A DNA stretch of 64,000 nt, taken from the NCBI GenBank assembly GCA_963801055.1, contig CAWDDE010000004.1, positions 58,134-122,133 on the forward strand, in the 5' to 3' direction. Source of the stretch: DASUPK01 sp963801055 (lineage in GTDB: Bacteria; Actinomycetota; Thermoleophilia; Solirubrobacterales; 70-9). Positions within the stretch are counted from its first letter, which is position 1. Every line of letters begins with the position of its first letter. A program made the translations under genes and the position numbers. The notes under the pieces are model-generated. The model had not been told where the DNA came from, did no database searches, and was given only the letters and a program-made list of their open reading frames with translations. Positions 32,932 through 41,500 of this stretch are shown in pieces.

Positions 32932-33126
32932 ATGGCAAAGGTGTGTCACAGCTGCGGCAAGCGCCCCGCCTTCGGCAACTCGCGCAGCCACTCGATGGTC
33001 GCGACCCGCCGGCGCTTCAACCCCAACCTCCAGAAGGTCCGCATCCGGGAGGAGAACGGCCGCATTCGGCGCGTCTACGTCTGCGCGCGCTGCCTGAAGT
33101 CGAACAAGATCACCAAGGCGGCCTAG
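32932..33126 (+). CDS. rpmB: 50S ribosomal protein L28
   Basis: A ribosomal protein of 64 residues. It begins MAKVCHSCGKRPAFGNSRSHS, quoted as MAKVCHSCGKRP then GNSRSHS, followed by RRRFNPNLQKVRI and the second pair in VYVCARCLKS. It has the C-plus form with four cysteines, the zinc-binding version of L28; zinc-free paralogues exist in other actinobacteria. Single gene with its own promoter-like hexamer. Confidence 0.95.
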   Translation: MAKVCHSCGKRPAFGNSRSHSMVATRRRFNPNLQKVRIREENGRIRRVYVCARCLKSNKITKAA

Positions 33127-33177
33127 CCAAGGCTTCGCCGCATCGTTTCGGGGACTAGGGTTCCAATAACCCCCGGT

Positions 33178-34803
33178 ATGGCCGATCCCTCAATAGAGCG
33201 ATTCCGGCGAGTCGTCAGCGCTGCAGCTGCCCATCTCGAGGAGCGGCGCCAGGAGGTCAACGACCTCAACGTCTTCCCGGTTGCCGATGGCGACACCGGC
33301 GACAACATGGCGCTCACGCTGCGGGCGGTGAGCGACGAGCTCGACCGGCTCGACGGCCAGCTGGTCGACGAGGTCGGCCGCACCGAGCTGGTCAATGCGC
33401 TCGCTCGTGCGGCGCTGATGGGCGCGCGAGGCAACTCGGGGGTGATCCTGAGCCAGATCGTGCGAGGCGCAGCCGAGGAGCTCGCCAGTCGCCCCGGCGA
33501 GCTCGTCGATCCGATGCTTGTCGTGGCGGCATTTGCACGGGCGGCCGACGCGGCCTACGAATCGGTGAGGGAGCCGGCCGAGGGGACGATGCTGACCGTC
33601 TTCCGGGAGATGGCCCACTCGATCTCACGGCGCCTCGCCCACATGGAGGAGACGCGCCTCTCGCCCGATGCGACCCCGTTGGAGCAGGACGCACTGCTGG
33701 CGGTGCTGCTCGAGGACGCTGTCCGCGACGGAGAGGCCGCCGTCGCGCGGACGCCGGAGCAGCTCGAGGTGCTGCGCGAGTCCGGTGTCGTCGACGCCGG
33801 GGCATATGGCCTCGTCGTCATCCTCGCGGGCGTGGTGGCCGGCCTTCGTGGCGACGCAGCCACACCCTCCGCACTCCCGCACTACGCTCCAGCGCCCGAC
33901 ACCCGTCCGCACCACGAGGACAGCCGCTACCGCTACTGCACCAACTTCATCGTCACCGGCTCGGGCATGGACAGCCGTGCGTTCGCGCCGAGACTCGAGG
34001 AACTGGGGGACTCCGTCCTGGTCGTCGGGGACGAGGCCACCCTCAAGGTCCACGTGCACACCGACGAGCCTGAGGCCGCTATGTCGCTCTTCGAGCACAA
34101 CGGCCGGGTCTCCCAGCTCGACGTCGCCGACATGCGCGAGCAGATCGCCGAGCGGACCGCGCGCCTGCAGGCGGGTCGATGCGCGGCGGTTGCCGTGGTC
34201 GCCGGTCGCGGCATGCGCGAGCTCTACGAGGGCCTGGGGGCGTTCGTGGTCGACGGCGGAGAGACCTTCAACCCCTCGATCTACGACCTGCTCGCGGCGA
34301 TCCACGCGGTGCCCTCGGAGGAGGTCCTGGTCTTCCCCAACAATCCGAACGTCCTGTTGGCCGCCGAGCGGGCGGCCGAGCTCTCCGACAAGCAGGCGCG
34401 GGTGGTGCCGTGCACCTCCCAGCAGGCTGGGGTGGCGGCGCTGGTCGAGCTCGACCCAACAGCAACGATCGACGAGAACGCGAGGCGCTTGGACGCGGCA
34501 CTCGTTGGGATCCGGGCGGGCTCGGTGGCTCCGGCCGCTCGCGACGACGCCAAGGGCCGGTTCGTCGCCGGTGACGCCGTCGGGTTCGTCGGCGACGAGA
34601 TCGTCGCCTGGGGCGGCGCCGGATCGACCCTGACGGAGACGATCGCCCGCCTCGCCGAGGGCGCCGAGATCCTCACGGTCATCGGCGGAGAGGGCGCTCC
34701 GATTCCCCTCAGCGAGCTCGAGGGCCAGGCCCCTGAAGGTGTTGAGCTCGAGCTGCACGAAGGGGGCCAGCCGAACTACTGGTGGCTGCTCGCCGCGCAG
34801 TGA
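33178..34803 (+). CDS. fakA: DAK2-domain fatty acid kinase FakA-like protein
   Basis: The family phosphorylates fatty acids bound to a FakB partner. The N-terminal DAK2 domain shows NVFPVADGDTGDNMALTL, quoted as VFPVADGDTGDNM, with the Asp triad at about residues 37-42. ARGNSGVILSQIVRG, quoted as RGNSGVILSQ, is also present, as is GVVDAGAYGLVVILAG. The C-terminal half is the FakA-type domain with VVAGRGMRELYEGLG and VFPNNPNVLLAAERAAEL, quoted as FPNNPNVLLAAE. It has 541 residues. Here it lies between rpmB and recG, the usual actinobacterial order. No fakB gene is seen in the window. Confidence 0.87.
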   Translation: MADPSIERFRRVVSAAAAHLEERRQEVNDLNVFPVADGDTGDNMALTLRAVSDELDRLDGQLVDEVGRTELVNALARAALMGARGNSGVILSQIVRGAAEELASRPGELVDPMLVVAAFARAADAAYESVREPAEGTMLTVFREMAHSISRRLAHMEETRLSPDATPLEQDALLAVLLEDAVRDGEAAVARTPEQLEVLRESGVVDAGAYGLVVILAGVVAGLRGDAATPSALPHYAPAPDTRPHHEDSRYRYCTNFIVTGSGMDSRAFAPRLEELGDSVLVVGDEATLKVHVHTDEPEAAMSLFEHNGRVSQLDVADMREQIAERTARLQAGRCAAVAVVAGRGMRELYEGLGAFVVDGGETFNPSIYDLLAAIHAVPSEEVLVFPNNPNVLLAAERAAELSDKQARVVPCTSQQAGVAALVELDPTATIDENARRLDAALVGIRAGSVAPAARDDAKGRFVAGDAVGFVGDEIVAWGGAGSTLTETIARLAEGAEILTVIGGEGAPIPLSELEGQAPEGVELELHEGGQPNYWWLLAAQ

Positions 34804-34804
34804 G

Positions 34805-35554
34805 ATGAGCGGCGGGCTGCCGGTCCTCTGGCAGTACAGCTTCTCGAACTACAACGAGAAGGCGCGCTGGGCGCTCGACTTCAAGCTGATACGGCACCGC
34901 CGTCGCTCCCTGCTCCCGGGAGGACCGAGGTCGTTGGCATTCTCACGTGGGCGAGGCACCCTGCCAGTCCTCGACCTGGACGGGGAGCGGATCGTCGACT
35001 CGACGCGGATCATCGCCACGCTGGAAGAGCGCTGGCCCGAACCCGCGCTCTATCCGGCGGACCTAGAGGAGCGCCGGCGCGCCCTCGAGCTCGAGGACTT
35101 CTTCGACGAGCATGCGGGACACGACATGCGCCGCGTCGCCTTCTGGGAGGCCCGAGCGAAGCAACGCTGGGTCGTGGACTTCATGGCCACCGACCAGCCG
35201 GTCGCCAAGCGGGCCGCGCTGAGGGCGCTGATGCCGGGGGTGCAGGCGGTGATGCGCCGTCGGTTCGCGATCAGCCGCGAGGACGCCGAGCGCAGTCGCG
35301 CCGTGCTGCACGCCGCTCTGGACCGCATCGAAGCCGAGAAAGGCGGGCGCGAGCACCTCGTCGGGGAGCAATTCACCATCGCCGACTTGACCGCCGCATC
35401 ACTGCTCTACCCGATTGCCTGGCCGCCCGAGTTCCCGTACGAGCTACCCGTCCGGGCCTCGTCGGAGTTCCTCGACTCGCTTCAGAACCACCCGGCGGTC
35501 GCCTGGATCAGCGAGACCTGGCGGAGGTATCGCGGCGCGTCTGCCGCGGTGTGA
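34805..35554 (+). CDS. Glutathione S-transferase-like protein
   Basis: A 249-residue thioredoxin-fold plus helical-domain protein. The N-terminal domain has WQYSFSNYNEKARWALDF, quoted as YSFSNYNEKARWAL, where Ser replaces the usual catalytic residue position. GTLPVLDLDGERIVDSTRII, quoted as LPVLDLDGERIVDST, matches the substrate cis-Pro and S-E/D-T motif. The C-terminal domain has EHLVGEQFTIADLTAASLLYP, quoted as VGEQFTIADLTAA, the GST N-cap. Actinobacteria generally lack glutathione, so mycothiol or a non-enzymatic role is possible. It starts one base after the fakA stop. Confidence 0.8.
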   Translation: MSGGLPVLWQYSFSNYNEKARWALDFKLIRHRRRSLLPGGPRSLAFSRGRGTLPVLDLDGERIVDSTRIIATLEERWPEPALYPADLEERRRALELEDFFDEHAGHDMRRVAFWEARAKQRWVVDFMATDQPVAKRAALRALMPGVQAVMRRRFAISREDAERSRAVLHAALDRIEAEKGGREHLVGEQFTIADLTAASLLYPIAWPPEFPYELPVRASSEFLDSLQNHPAVAWISETWRRYRGASAAV

Positions 35555-36040
35555 TCACCAGCCTTCGGAGCCGGGGTCGCCCTTGAAGGGGCCTTCGATC
35601 TCCTCGGTGATCCAGCCGCCGTAGTAGGCGCCCGGCTGCGGCATGACCAACTCCTCGTCCAGGTAGGCGGCGTCGACCCGGCGCGGGTAGAAGGCGAGGT
35701 AGTCCGTGAGCTGCTCGAAGCCGTCCTTGGGGTCCGGGTAGTACCAGGCGACTCTCTGGGCCCGCTTGCCGCCGGCCTCGGCGTGCATGTACGAGGCCGT
35801 GCCCTTCCACTCGCACTCGGTGTGAACCTCGTCCCCGGCGTCGATCAGCAGGTCCATGCGGATGTCCTCGCGCGGCACGTAGATCGTCGGCGGGCTCGCG
35901 GTCTCGAGCACCCGGATGGCCCGGTCACTCTCGGCGATCGTCTCGCCGCCGAGCACGACCCGGACGTGGCGGTCCAGAGGCTCTATCCGCGGCGGACGCG
36001 GATAGTCCCAGACGGATTCCCTCGCTCGCTGCGTTTTCAT
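35555..36040 (-). CDS. DUF427 domain protein
   Basis: A 161-residue protein made of one DUF427 domain. Recognisable stretches are ESVWDYPRPPRIEP, then VVLGGETIAESDRAIRVLET, quoted as GGETIAESDRAIRVLET, then CEWKGTASYMH and AWYYPDP. No catalytic role is established for this widespread family. The gene points away from recG and abuts the GST gene tail to tail with no gap. ATG 36040 fits the TACTCT hexamer. Confidence 0.85.
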   Translation of the reverse strand: MKTQRARESVWDYPRPPRIEPLDRHVRVVLGGETIAESDRAIRVLETASPPTIYVPREDIRMDLLIDAGDEVHTECEWKGTASYMHAEAGGKRAQRVAWYYPDPKDGFEQLTDYLAFYPRRVDAAYLDEELVMPQPGAYYGGWITEEIEGPFKGDPGSEGW

Positions 36041-36046
36041 GGATCC

Positions 36047-36052
36047 AGAGTA
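36047..36052 (-). promoter_or_regulatory. -10-like element of the DUF427 gene
   Basis: TACTCT on the minus strand, 6 nt before the ATG at 36040. Confidence 0.5.
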
Positions 36053-36089
36053 CGCCGGGGCCCCAGGTCGTTACGCCCGTCTGGACGCC

Positions 36090-36095
36090 TAGCCT
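36090..36095 (+). promoter_or_regulatory. -10-like element of recG
   Basis: TAGCCT, 8 nt before the ATG at 36104; it is divergent from the DUF427 element. Confidence 0.5.
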
Positions 36096-36103
36096 TGTTC
36101 GCG

Positions 36104-38305
36104 ATGGAGGCCGCGCTCGAACGCGATCCGGCTCCGGCGGCGACCTACGTCCCGCGCGCCCACGGCAGCGGCGAGCAGCTGGCGCGCCACCGACTTCTCG
36201 GCGCGCCGCTGCGGAGTTTGCCGCGCCCCTCGATCCTCGACGCGCCGATCACCAAGCTCCGGGGCGCCGGTCCGAAGCTGGCCGCGGCGGCCGACGAGAT
36301 TGGGATCTCGAACCTGGGCGACCTACTCCGCCACATCCCGCACGGTTATCGCGATCGGGCGACGCCGGTGGGAATCGGCGAGCTGAAGCTGGGGGAGGAG
36401 GCAACAATCGAGGTCGAGGTCGCGAGCGCGAAGCTGCGGCCCACCCGCCGCCGGCGCCTGACGATCTTGGAGGCGCAGGTCTCGGACTCAACCGCTTCGG
36501 CCAAGGCTGTCTGGTTCAACCGTGCCTGGCTTGCGGATCGGCTGCATCCGGGCACCAGGCTGCTGCTGCGGGGAAAACTCGAGAAGCGCGGCTTCAACGT
36601 CGCCGAGCATGAGTTTCTTGAGTCGGAGCCGGGCAACGCCCCCGTGGGACTGCACACGACCGGGATCGTGCCCGTCCACCCGGCGAGCGAGCGTCTGCGC
36701 CCGCCGCGGATCCGGGAGTGGGCCTGGCAGGCGATGCCTATGGCCCGCCACGCGGTCGAGCCGATCCCGGGCCGGCTTCGCCAGGAGCTGCGCCTGGCGG
36801 GTGCCGCGGATTCTCTGGCCGCCTCGCACTTCCCGGCCGACGAGCACGCCGCGGAGGCCGCGAGGGAGAGACTCGCGTTCGAGGAGCTCTTCCTCTACCA
36901 GGCGGCGCTCGTTTCGCGCAGAGGGCGGCGCGTCTCGGGCAAGCGAGGCATTGAGCTTTCCGAGGCGGGTGCACGCGTTGGCCCCTGGCTGGGCTCCCTG
37001 CCGTTCGCTCTGACAGGCGACCAGAGGCGGGCGATCGACGAGATCGACGCCGACCTTCGGCGGGCGCAGCCGATGCAGCGCCTGTTGATGGGGGAAGTGG
37101 GCTCGGGTAAGACGGTGGTCGCCCTCTACGCGATGCTGCGCGCGATCGAGGCCGGCCACCAGGCGGCGCTGATGGCGCCGACCGAGACCCTCGCCGAGCA
37201 GCACTTCCGCACGCTCGAATCGCTGCTGACGGCGGAACCTAGCCCCGCGACCCTCCTCACGTCGGCAACGCCCGCGGCGCGCCGCCGTGAGCTCCTCGAC
37301 TCGCTGGCGGTCGGCCAGCCGCAGCTCGTCGTCGGCACGCACGCCCTGATCGAGGAGAGAGTCGAGTTCTCCTCGCTTGCGGTCGCCGTCGTCGACGAGC
37401 AGCACCGCTTCGGGGTCCGGCAGCGCGCCGCGCTTGACGCCAAAGGGCCCGGCGGGCGCCTGCCGCATGTGCTCCACATGAGCGCCACCCCGATCCCGCG
37501 CACACTCTCGCTGACGGCCTACGGCGACCTCGACACGACCGCGCTCCGCGAGCTGCCCAAGGGCAGGCAGGCGATCCGCACCCGGGTGGTTGGCGAGCGA
37601 TGGCGTCCGGAGGCATACGAGTTCATCCGCGACCGGCTGCGGCAGGGGCGCCAGGCATTCGTCGTCTGCCCGCTGGTCGCGGACTCAGAGGCGGTTCAGG
37701 CCAAGGCCGCGGAGGCGGAGGCGGACCGCCTCGCCAAGACCGAGCTGCGTGACTTCCGGGTCGAGCTCCTGCACGGCCAGATGTCCTCCGAGCAGAAGGC
37801 GCGTGCGATGGACGCCTTCGCCTCGGGTGATGCCGACGTCCTGGTGGCCACCACCGTGATCGAGGTGGGCATCGACGTCCCCAACGCCACGGTGATGCTG
37901 GTGGAGGGGGCCGAGCGCTTCGGGCTCTCCCAGCTCCACCAGCTCCGCGGCCGGGTGGGCCGCGGCCGGCACGAGTCATTCTGCATCCTCTTCGGCGACC
38001 CGGAGTCCGATGCGGCGCGGGCGCGGCTCGATGCGGTTGCTGAGGAGGGGGATGGCTTCGCTCTGGCAGAGGTGGACCTCTCGATCCGAGGGGAGGGAGA
38101 GATCCTCGGCACCAGGCAGCACGGACTGCCCCGCTTCCGTGCCGCTTCGCTCCCCGAGGACAGCGGGCTTCTGCTCGAGGCGCGCCGCCGGGTTCTCGCC
38201 CTGCGTGAGCACCACGGGTCCCTGGAGTCAGCAGCGCTCGGTCCACTGATGGACGAGTCCCGGCGCCGCTTCGGCGACGAGCGAATCGAGCAGGTCGCTG
38301 CCTGA
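36104..38305 (+). CDS. recG: ATP-dependent DNA helicase RecG
   Basis: Branch-migration helicase that remodels stalled forks. The wedge/OB domain is in the first 250 residues (ITKLRGAGPKLAAAADEIGI, quoted as TKLRGAGPKLA). Helicase motifs are LLMGEVGSGKTVVAL (I), VVDEQHRFGVRQR (II, DEQH), MSATPIPRT (III) and TTVIEVGIDVPNA (V). QLHQLRGRVGRGRHESFC is motif VI, quoted as HQLRGRVGRG. It has 733 residues. Start at ATG 36104 follows from the hexamer and the lack of homology upstream, where the frame stays open to 35783 antisense to DUF427. Confidence 0.95.
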   Translation: MEAALERDPAPAATYVPRAHGSGEQLARHRLLGAPLRSLPRPSILDAPITKLRGAGPKLAAAADEIGISNLGDLLRHIPHGYRDRATPVGIGELKLGEEATIEVEVASAKLRPTRRRRLTILEAQVSDSTASAKAVWFNRAWLADRLHPGTRLLLRGKLEKRGFNVAEHEFLESEPGNAPVGLHTTGIVPVHPASERLRPPRIREWAWQAMPMARHAVEPIPGRLRQELRLAGAADSLAASHFPADEHAAEAARERLAFEELFLYQAALVSRRGRRVSGKRGIELSEAGARVGPWLGSLPFALTGDQRRAIDEIDADLRRAQPMQRLLMGEVGSGKTVVALYAMLRAIEAGHQAALMAPTETLAEQHFRTLESLLTAEPSPATLLTSATPAARRRELLDSLAVGQPQLVVGTHALIEERVEFSSLAVAVVDEQHRFGVRQRAALDAKGPGGRLPHVLHMSATPIPRTLSLTAYGDLDTTALRELPKGRQAIRTRVVGERWRPEAYEFIRDRLRQGRQAFVVCPLVADSEAVQAKAAEAEADRLAKTELRDFRVELLHGQMSSEQKARAMDAFASGDADVLVATTVIEVGIDVPNATVMLVEGAERFGLSQLHQLRGRVGRGRHESFCILFGDPESDAARARLDAVAEEGDGFALAEVDLSIRGEGEILGTRQHGLPRFRAASLPEDSGLLLEARRRVLALREHHGSLESAALGPLMDESRRRFGDERIEQVAA

Positions 38306-38311
38306 GGAACG

Positions 38312-38850
38312 ATGCCCGAGCTCCGGATCACCGGGGGAGAGCTCGGCGGCCGCCGGATCCGCGTCCCGCGCGGTGCCCGCGACCTCAGGCCGACCACGGA
38401 ACGGGCGCGCGAGGCGATTTTCTCGATCCTCGGAGACATCTCCGGTGCGCGGGTCGCGGATCTCTTCTGCGGCAGCGGCGCCCTTGGCATCGAGGCGCTC
38501 TCCCGGGGAGCCGCGGAGGCGACGCTCGTCGATACGCGCCCGGCTGCCGCGCGGCGCAATCTCGAGTCCCTCGGATTGACCGAGCGTGCGCGCGCGGTGC
38601 GGGCCGACGCCGGGCGCTTCCTCCGCCGAGCGGACGATGGAGCCTTCGATCTCGTCCTCTGCGACCCGCCCTATAGACTCGCCGACCGGCTTGCCGCAGA
38701 TCTCGACCCGCTCATACGACGCGCCCTCGCGAAGGGGGGAGGGTGATGGTCGAGTCCCCCCCGGCGAGACCACTTGAGCTCTCCCTGCCGCTGCTAACTG
38801 AGCGCACCTACGGCGACACCATGGTCCGCATTTACGCTGGAGAGCGATGA
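38312..38850 (+). CDS. rsmD: 16S rRNA (guanine966-N2)-methyltransferase RsmD, frame change near the C-terminus
   Basis: Methylates G966 of 16S rRNA. The first frame has MPELRITGGELGGRRIRVP, quoted as ITGGELGGRRI, RPTTERAREAIFSIL, the SAM motif DLFCGSGALGIEALSRGA, quoted as DLFCGSGALG, and the catalytic DPPY. It stops at 38744-38746 after LAKGGG. The -1 frame continues GRVMVESPPARPLELSLP and TERTYGDTMVRIYAGER, exactly the family's C-terminus, and stops at 38850, overlapping the coaD start. The switch lies in the G-run 38734-38743; one missing G would restore the frame. Confidence 0.85.
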
Positions 38851-39347
38851 GCGACGACAACCCCCGCATCGCGGTCTGCCCGGGGAGCTACGACCCGGTC
38901 ACGAACGGCCACCTCGACGTGATTGGGCGGGCGGCGAACGTATTCGACGTCGTGGTCGTGGGCGTCGTCAACCAGCCCGTCCGCAAGGCCACGACGCTGT
39001 TCACGGCCGAGGAGCGCAAGGCATTCCTCGACGATGCCACTGCCGAGTTCGGGAACATCAGGGTGGAGGTGTTCTCGAACCTGCTGGTCGAATTCGCCAA
39101 GGAGCAGGGCGCGAGCGCGGTGGTCAAGGGGCTGCGGGCGATCTCGGACTTCGAATACGAGTTCGAGATGAATCAGCTCAACCGCAAGCTCGCCCCCGAC
39201 ATCGAGAGCATGTACATCTTCGCCTCCGCGAACTACAGCTTTCTCTCCTCGACGGGCGTCAAGGAGATGGCGACGTTCGGTGGGGACGTGGGGGATCTGG
39301 TGCCCGCTCCCGTTGCAAAAGCGCTTGCGAAACGACTGGCCCACTAG
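38847..39347 (+). CDS. coaD: Phosphopantetheine adenylyltransferase
   Basis: Penultimate step of coenzyme A synthesis. The nucleotidyltransferase motif is CPGSYDPVTNGHLDVIGRA, quoted as YDPVTNGHLDV, with the HxGH-like site at residues about 19-22. LLVEFAKEQGASAVVKGLRAISDFEYE is split as VVKGLRAISDFEYE for the substrate Arg loop. NYSFLSSTGVKEMATFGG, quoted as FLSSTGVKEMA, is the ISSTxVR-like motif. It has 166 residues. The ATG overlaps the corrected rsmD stop, the usual rsmD-coaD coupling. Confidence 0.96.
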   Translation: MSDDNPRIAVCPGSYDPVTNGHLDVIGRAANVFDVVVVGVVNQPVRKATTLFTAEERKAFLDDATAEFGNIRVEVFSNLLVEFAKEQGASAVVKGLRAISDFEYEFEMNQLNRKLAPDIESMYIFASANYSFLSSTGVKEMATFGGDVGDLVPAPVAKALAKRLAH

Positions 39348-39370
39348 GCGGCGCGACGTGGGGAAATCGG

Positions 39371-39387
39371 AGCGAGGGGCCCTCGCT
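39371..39387 (+). terminator. Palindrome after coaD
   Basis: AGCGAGGG-G-CCCTCGCT, perfect inverted repeat in the 162-base gap between coaD and the SepIVA-like gene. The rest of this gap shows no gene. Confidence 0.4.
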
Positions 39388-39497
39388 GCGGGTAGCGCCG
39401 GCGCCTGTCATGTCGTGCCTGGAGGCTTGGGCAGGAGCTTGCAGTTCGCCGTAGAAGCGAGTGCCGCGACCGCTCAGGTCGCGCGGTGCGTAAGCTT

Positions 39498-39503
39498 TAG
39501 CGA
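39498..39503 (+). promoter_or_regulatory. -10-like element of the SepIVA-like gene
   Basis: TAGCGA, 6 nt before the ATG at 39510. Confidence 0.45.
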
Positions 39504-39509
39504 CCTCAA

Positions 39510-39977
39510 ATGGACGTTCTCGTACTGATCGACAAGCTCGATGACCTGGTCCATAACGCGCGGCCCGTGCCGCTTACGGATCAGGTGCGCGTTGACCGTG
39601 AGGAGATCTATGACCTCCTCGACCAGATGCGTGCCACGATTCCGGAGGAGATCAAGCAGGCGCGCTGGATCGTCAAGGAGCGTCAGGAGATGCTTGCCGA
39701 GGCGAAGCGCGAAGCCGAGCGGATCGTCAAGGAGGCCCGCGAGCAGCAGGCCCGCCTCGTCGCGAACGAGGAGATCACCCGCCAGGCCGAGCGCGCCGCC
39801 GAGGAGATCGTCGAGGAGGCCCGCGAGCGCGAGCGCGAGATTCGTCTCGGCGCCGAGGACTACGCGGACGACATCCTCTCGACGCTCGAAGTCAACCTCC
39901 AGAAGTTCCTGCAGGCGGTGCAGCGTGGTCGCGACAGGCTCCAGGGTCGCGAGCGCGAGCCCTCCGAGATCGGTTAG
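39510..39977 (+). CDS. sepIVA: DivIVA-like septation protein, SepIVA homologue
   Basis: A 155-residue, almost entirely helical protein. It starts MDVLVLIDKLDDLVHNARPVP, quoted as VLIDKLDDLVHNARPVP, followed by REEIYDLLDQMRATIPEEIKQA, quoted as EIYDLLDQMRATIPEEI. A long charged coiled coil then has heptads rich in Ala, Glu and Arg. The gene order coaD - this gene - yceD - rpmF - rnc - smc matches the position of SepIVA in mycobacteria, where it is needed for septum formation. The identification rests on that synteny and on the coiled-coil architecture. Confidence 0.75.
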   Translation: MDVLVLIDKLDDLVHNARPVPLTDQVRVDREEIYDLLDQMRATIPEEIKQARWIVKERQEMLAEAKREAERIVKEAREQQARLVANEEITRQAERAAEEIVEEAREREREIRLGAEDYADDILSTLEVNLQKFLQAVQRGRDRLQGREREPSEIG

Positions 39978-40004
39978 CCGGCCAACCAGGATTCGGGAAA
40001 CCAA

Positions 40005-40020
40005 GCCCGGGTCTCCGGGC
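40005..40020 (+). terminator. Hairpin between converging genes
   Basis: GCCCGG-GTCT-CCGGGC between the SepIVA-like gene and the enoyl-CoA hydratase gene; it can serve both strands. Confidence 0.45.
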
Positions 40021-40068
40021 CGCTATGGAACTGATCACCTTTCTGATCTGTCCCGGCTAGGACAACGG

Positions 40069-40923
40069 CTAGAGCCCTGTCCGATGGGTCCCAGCGCGAC
40101 CCGCGTCCCTCTTCTCATAGAAGCGCCCGAGCAGGTGGGCCGTCTCGTTGGGGTCTGCGCAGGTGTAGGCGTTCCAGGCCTCGTTGCGAAGCTGCTCATC
40201 GAGCGTCTTGCCCACGGTGTCGAGGATCGTCTGCTTGGCGGAGCGCACCGCGCGCTGCGAGTTGCGCAGGATCTGCCGGGCCACCGTCTCAGCTTCATCC
40301 ATCAGGCTCTCGTGCGGGACCACCTTCGAGACCAGGTTCCACTCGAGCGCCTGGACGGCATTGATCGGCTCGGCCGTCAGCAGCATGTGCATCGCCACCC
40401 CCACCCCTCCGGCGTTGACCAAACGCACGATGCCGCCGTCGCCGTGGTGGAAGCCACGGCGCGCCTCGAATGAGCCGAACATCGCGCGCTGCGAGGCGAT
40501 CCGGATGTCGCAGGCGAGCGCCGTCTCGAATCCTCCGGCCAGCGCCCAGCCGTTGATCGCGCCGATGATCGGCTTGTAGATCCTGTGCATGCCCCGCGTG
40601 AAGCCGTTCAGCCCGAGCTCCGCGATCTGGCGGAGGTCATCGGGCGTCTGGTCGACGATGATCGGCGGGATGTACTCCTTCAGATCAGCCCCGGCGCAGA
40701 AGGCCTCGCCGGTTCCCGTCAGGATCGCGACGTCCACCGAGTCGTCCTCGGCGAAGTCGGCCCAGGCGGCGATCATCGCGCGGTGCACCTCGGGACTGAC
40801 GGCGTTGCGCGCCTCGGGCCGGTTGATCGTCACGTAGGCGATCCGGTCCCGCTTCTCGTAGAGGACAACGCCCTCGTCCGCGGCGGGCGGAGGCCCGGGT
40901 CGCTCCGGGTTGTGGTGGGTCAT
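40069..40923 (-). CDS. Enoyl-CoA hydratase/isomerase family protein
   Basis: A crotonase-fold protein of 284 residues. The N-terminal part has VTINRPEARNAVSPEVHRAM, quoted as INRPEARNAVS. The oxyanion-hole residues lie in LTGTGEAFCAGADLKEY, quoted as GEAFCAGADLKEY, and GWALAGGFETALACDIRIAS, quoted as WALAGGFETALACD. In classical hydratases the catalytic Glu pair falls near GSFEARRGFHHGDGG, quoted as FEARRGFHHGDG; only the Glu at this site can be located, so exact activity (hydratase, isomerase or hydrolase) is open. It is in one operon with the methyltransferase gene 10 bases upstream, with a GAGGGGAG ribosome site. Confidence 0.85.
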   Translation of the reverse strand: MTHHNPERPGPPPAADEGVVLYEKRDRIAYVTINRPEARNAVSPEVHRAMIAAWADFAEDDSVDVAILTGTGEAFCAGADLKEYIPPIIVDQTPDDLRQIAELGLNGFTRGMHRIYKPIIGAINGWALAGGFETALACDIRIASQRAMFGSFEARRGFHHGDGGIVRLVNAGGVGVAMHMLLTAEPINAVQALEWNLVSKVVPHESLMDEAETVARQILRNSQRAVRSAKQTILDTVGKTLDEQLRNEAWNAYTCADPNETAHLLGRFYEKRDAGRAGTHRTGL

Positions 40924-40933
40924 CAGGCTCCCC

Positions 40934-41476
40934 TCAGTCGTAGGTGGCTCGGACCACCGCGAGGTCGTCCGCGGTCCAGGTGATCTCGCCCCCGCACCAC
41001 GCCGCGAGCTCCTCGGCTGTGTCCGGGAAGTCGAAGCCGGGATCGATCGGCGTCACCTGCGGCTCAGCCTTGACCACGTCACCGATCACCAGGGCGCGGG
41101 ATTGCTCGCGCACGCGCCGGAACAGCGTCCGCTTGGCGTCGTCCTTGAGGTGGTGGACCGAGAGCACCGAGATGACCAGATCCCAGGGGCCATCGGGCAG
41201 GGGGTCCTCCATGCGGGCGAGTTGCACGTCGTCGTACTCCTCGCGCAGCCGGTAGACCATGTTCGGGTCCGAGTCGAGCCCGATCACCCAAGCATCCGGA
41301 TAGGCCTCGAGCAGGACCCGCGTGGTCTCCCCGGTGCCCATGCCGAGCTCGAGGACCCGGTCCGGCGCGAAGGGAATCGCATCCACGGCTGCCGTCTGTA
41401 GCTCGCCGTAGCGCGGGACCTCTGCCCGGATCTCCTCCAGGTACGTCTCCGGGTTCCAGTGGAATTGCGCGCACAC
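40934..41476 (-). CDS. Class I SAM-dependent methyltransferase
   Basis: A 180-residue Rossmann methyltransferase. Motif I is VLELGMGTGETTRVLL, quoted as LELGMGTGETT, near residue 42; GLDSDPNMV provides the acidic residue for the ribose; DLVISVLSVHHLKDD, quoted as VISVLSVHHLKD, is motif IV. The substrate is unknown. It starts with GTG 41476, 6 nt after a TAGCGA hexamer that overlaps the divergent yceD element. The enoyl-CoA hydratase-like gene follows in the same operon. Confidence 0.85.
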   Translation of the reverse strand: MCAQFHWNPETYLEEIRAEVPRYGELQTAAVDAIPFAPDRVLELGMGTGETTRVLLEAYPDAWVIGLDSDPNMVYRLREEYDDVQLARMEDPLPDGPWDLVISVLSVHHLKDDAKRTLFRRVREQSRALVIGDVVKAEPQVTPIDPGFDFPDTAEELAAWCGGEITWTADDLAVVRATYD

Positions 41477-41482
41477 CTTGGC

Positions 41483-41488
41483 TCGCTA
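41483..41488 (-). promoter_or_regulatory. -10-like element of the methyltransferase unit
   Basis: TAGCGA on the minus strand, 6 nt before GTG 41476; it shares two base pairs with the yceD element. Confidence 0.5.
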
Positions 41489-41492
41489 CCCT
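41487..41492 (+). promoter_or_regulatory. -10-like element of yceD
   Basis: TACCCT, 8 nt before GTG 41501, back to back with the methyltransferase element. Confidence 0.5.
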
Positions 41493-41500
41493 CGAAGCGA

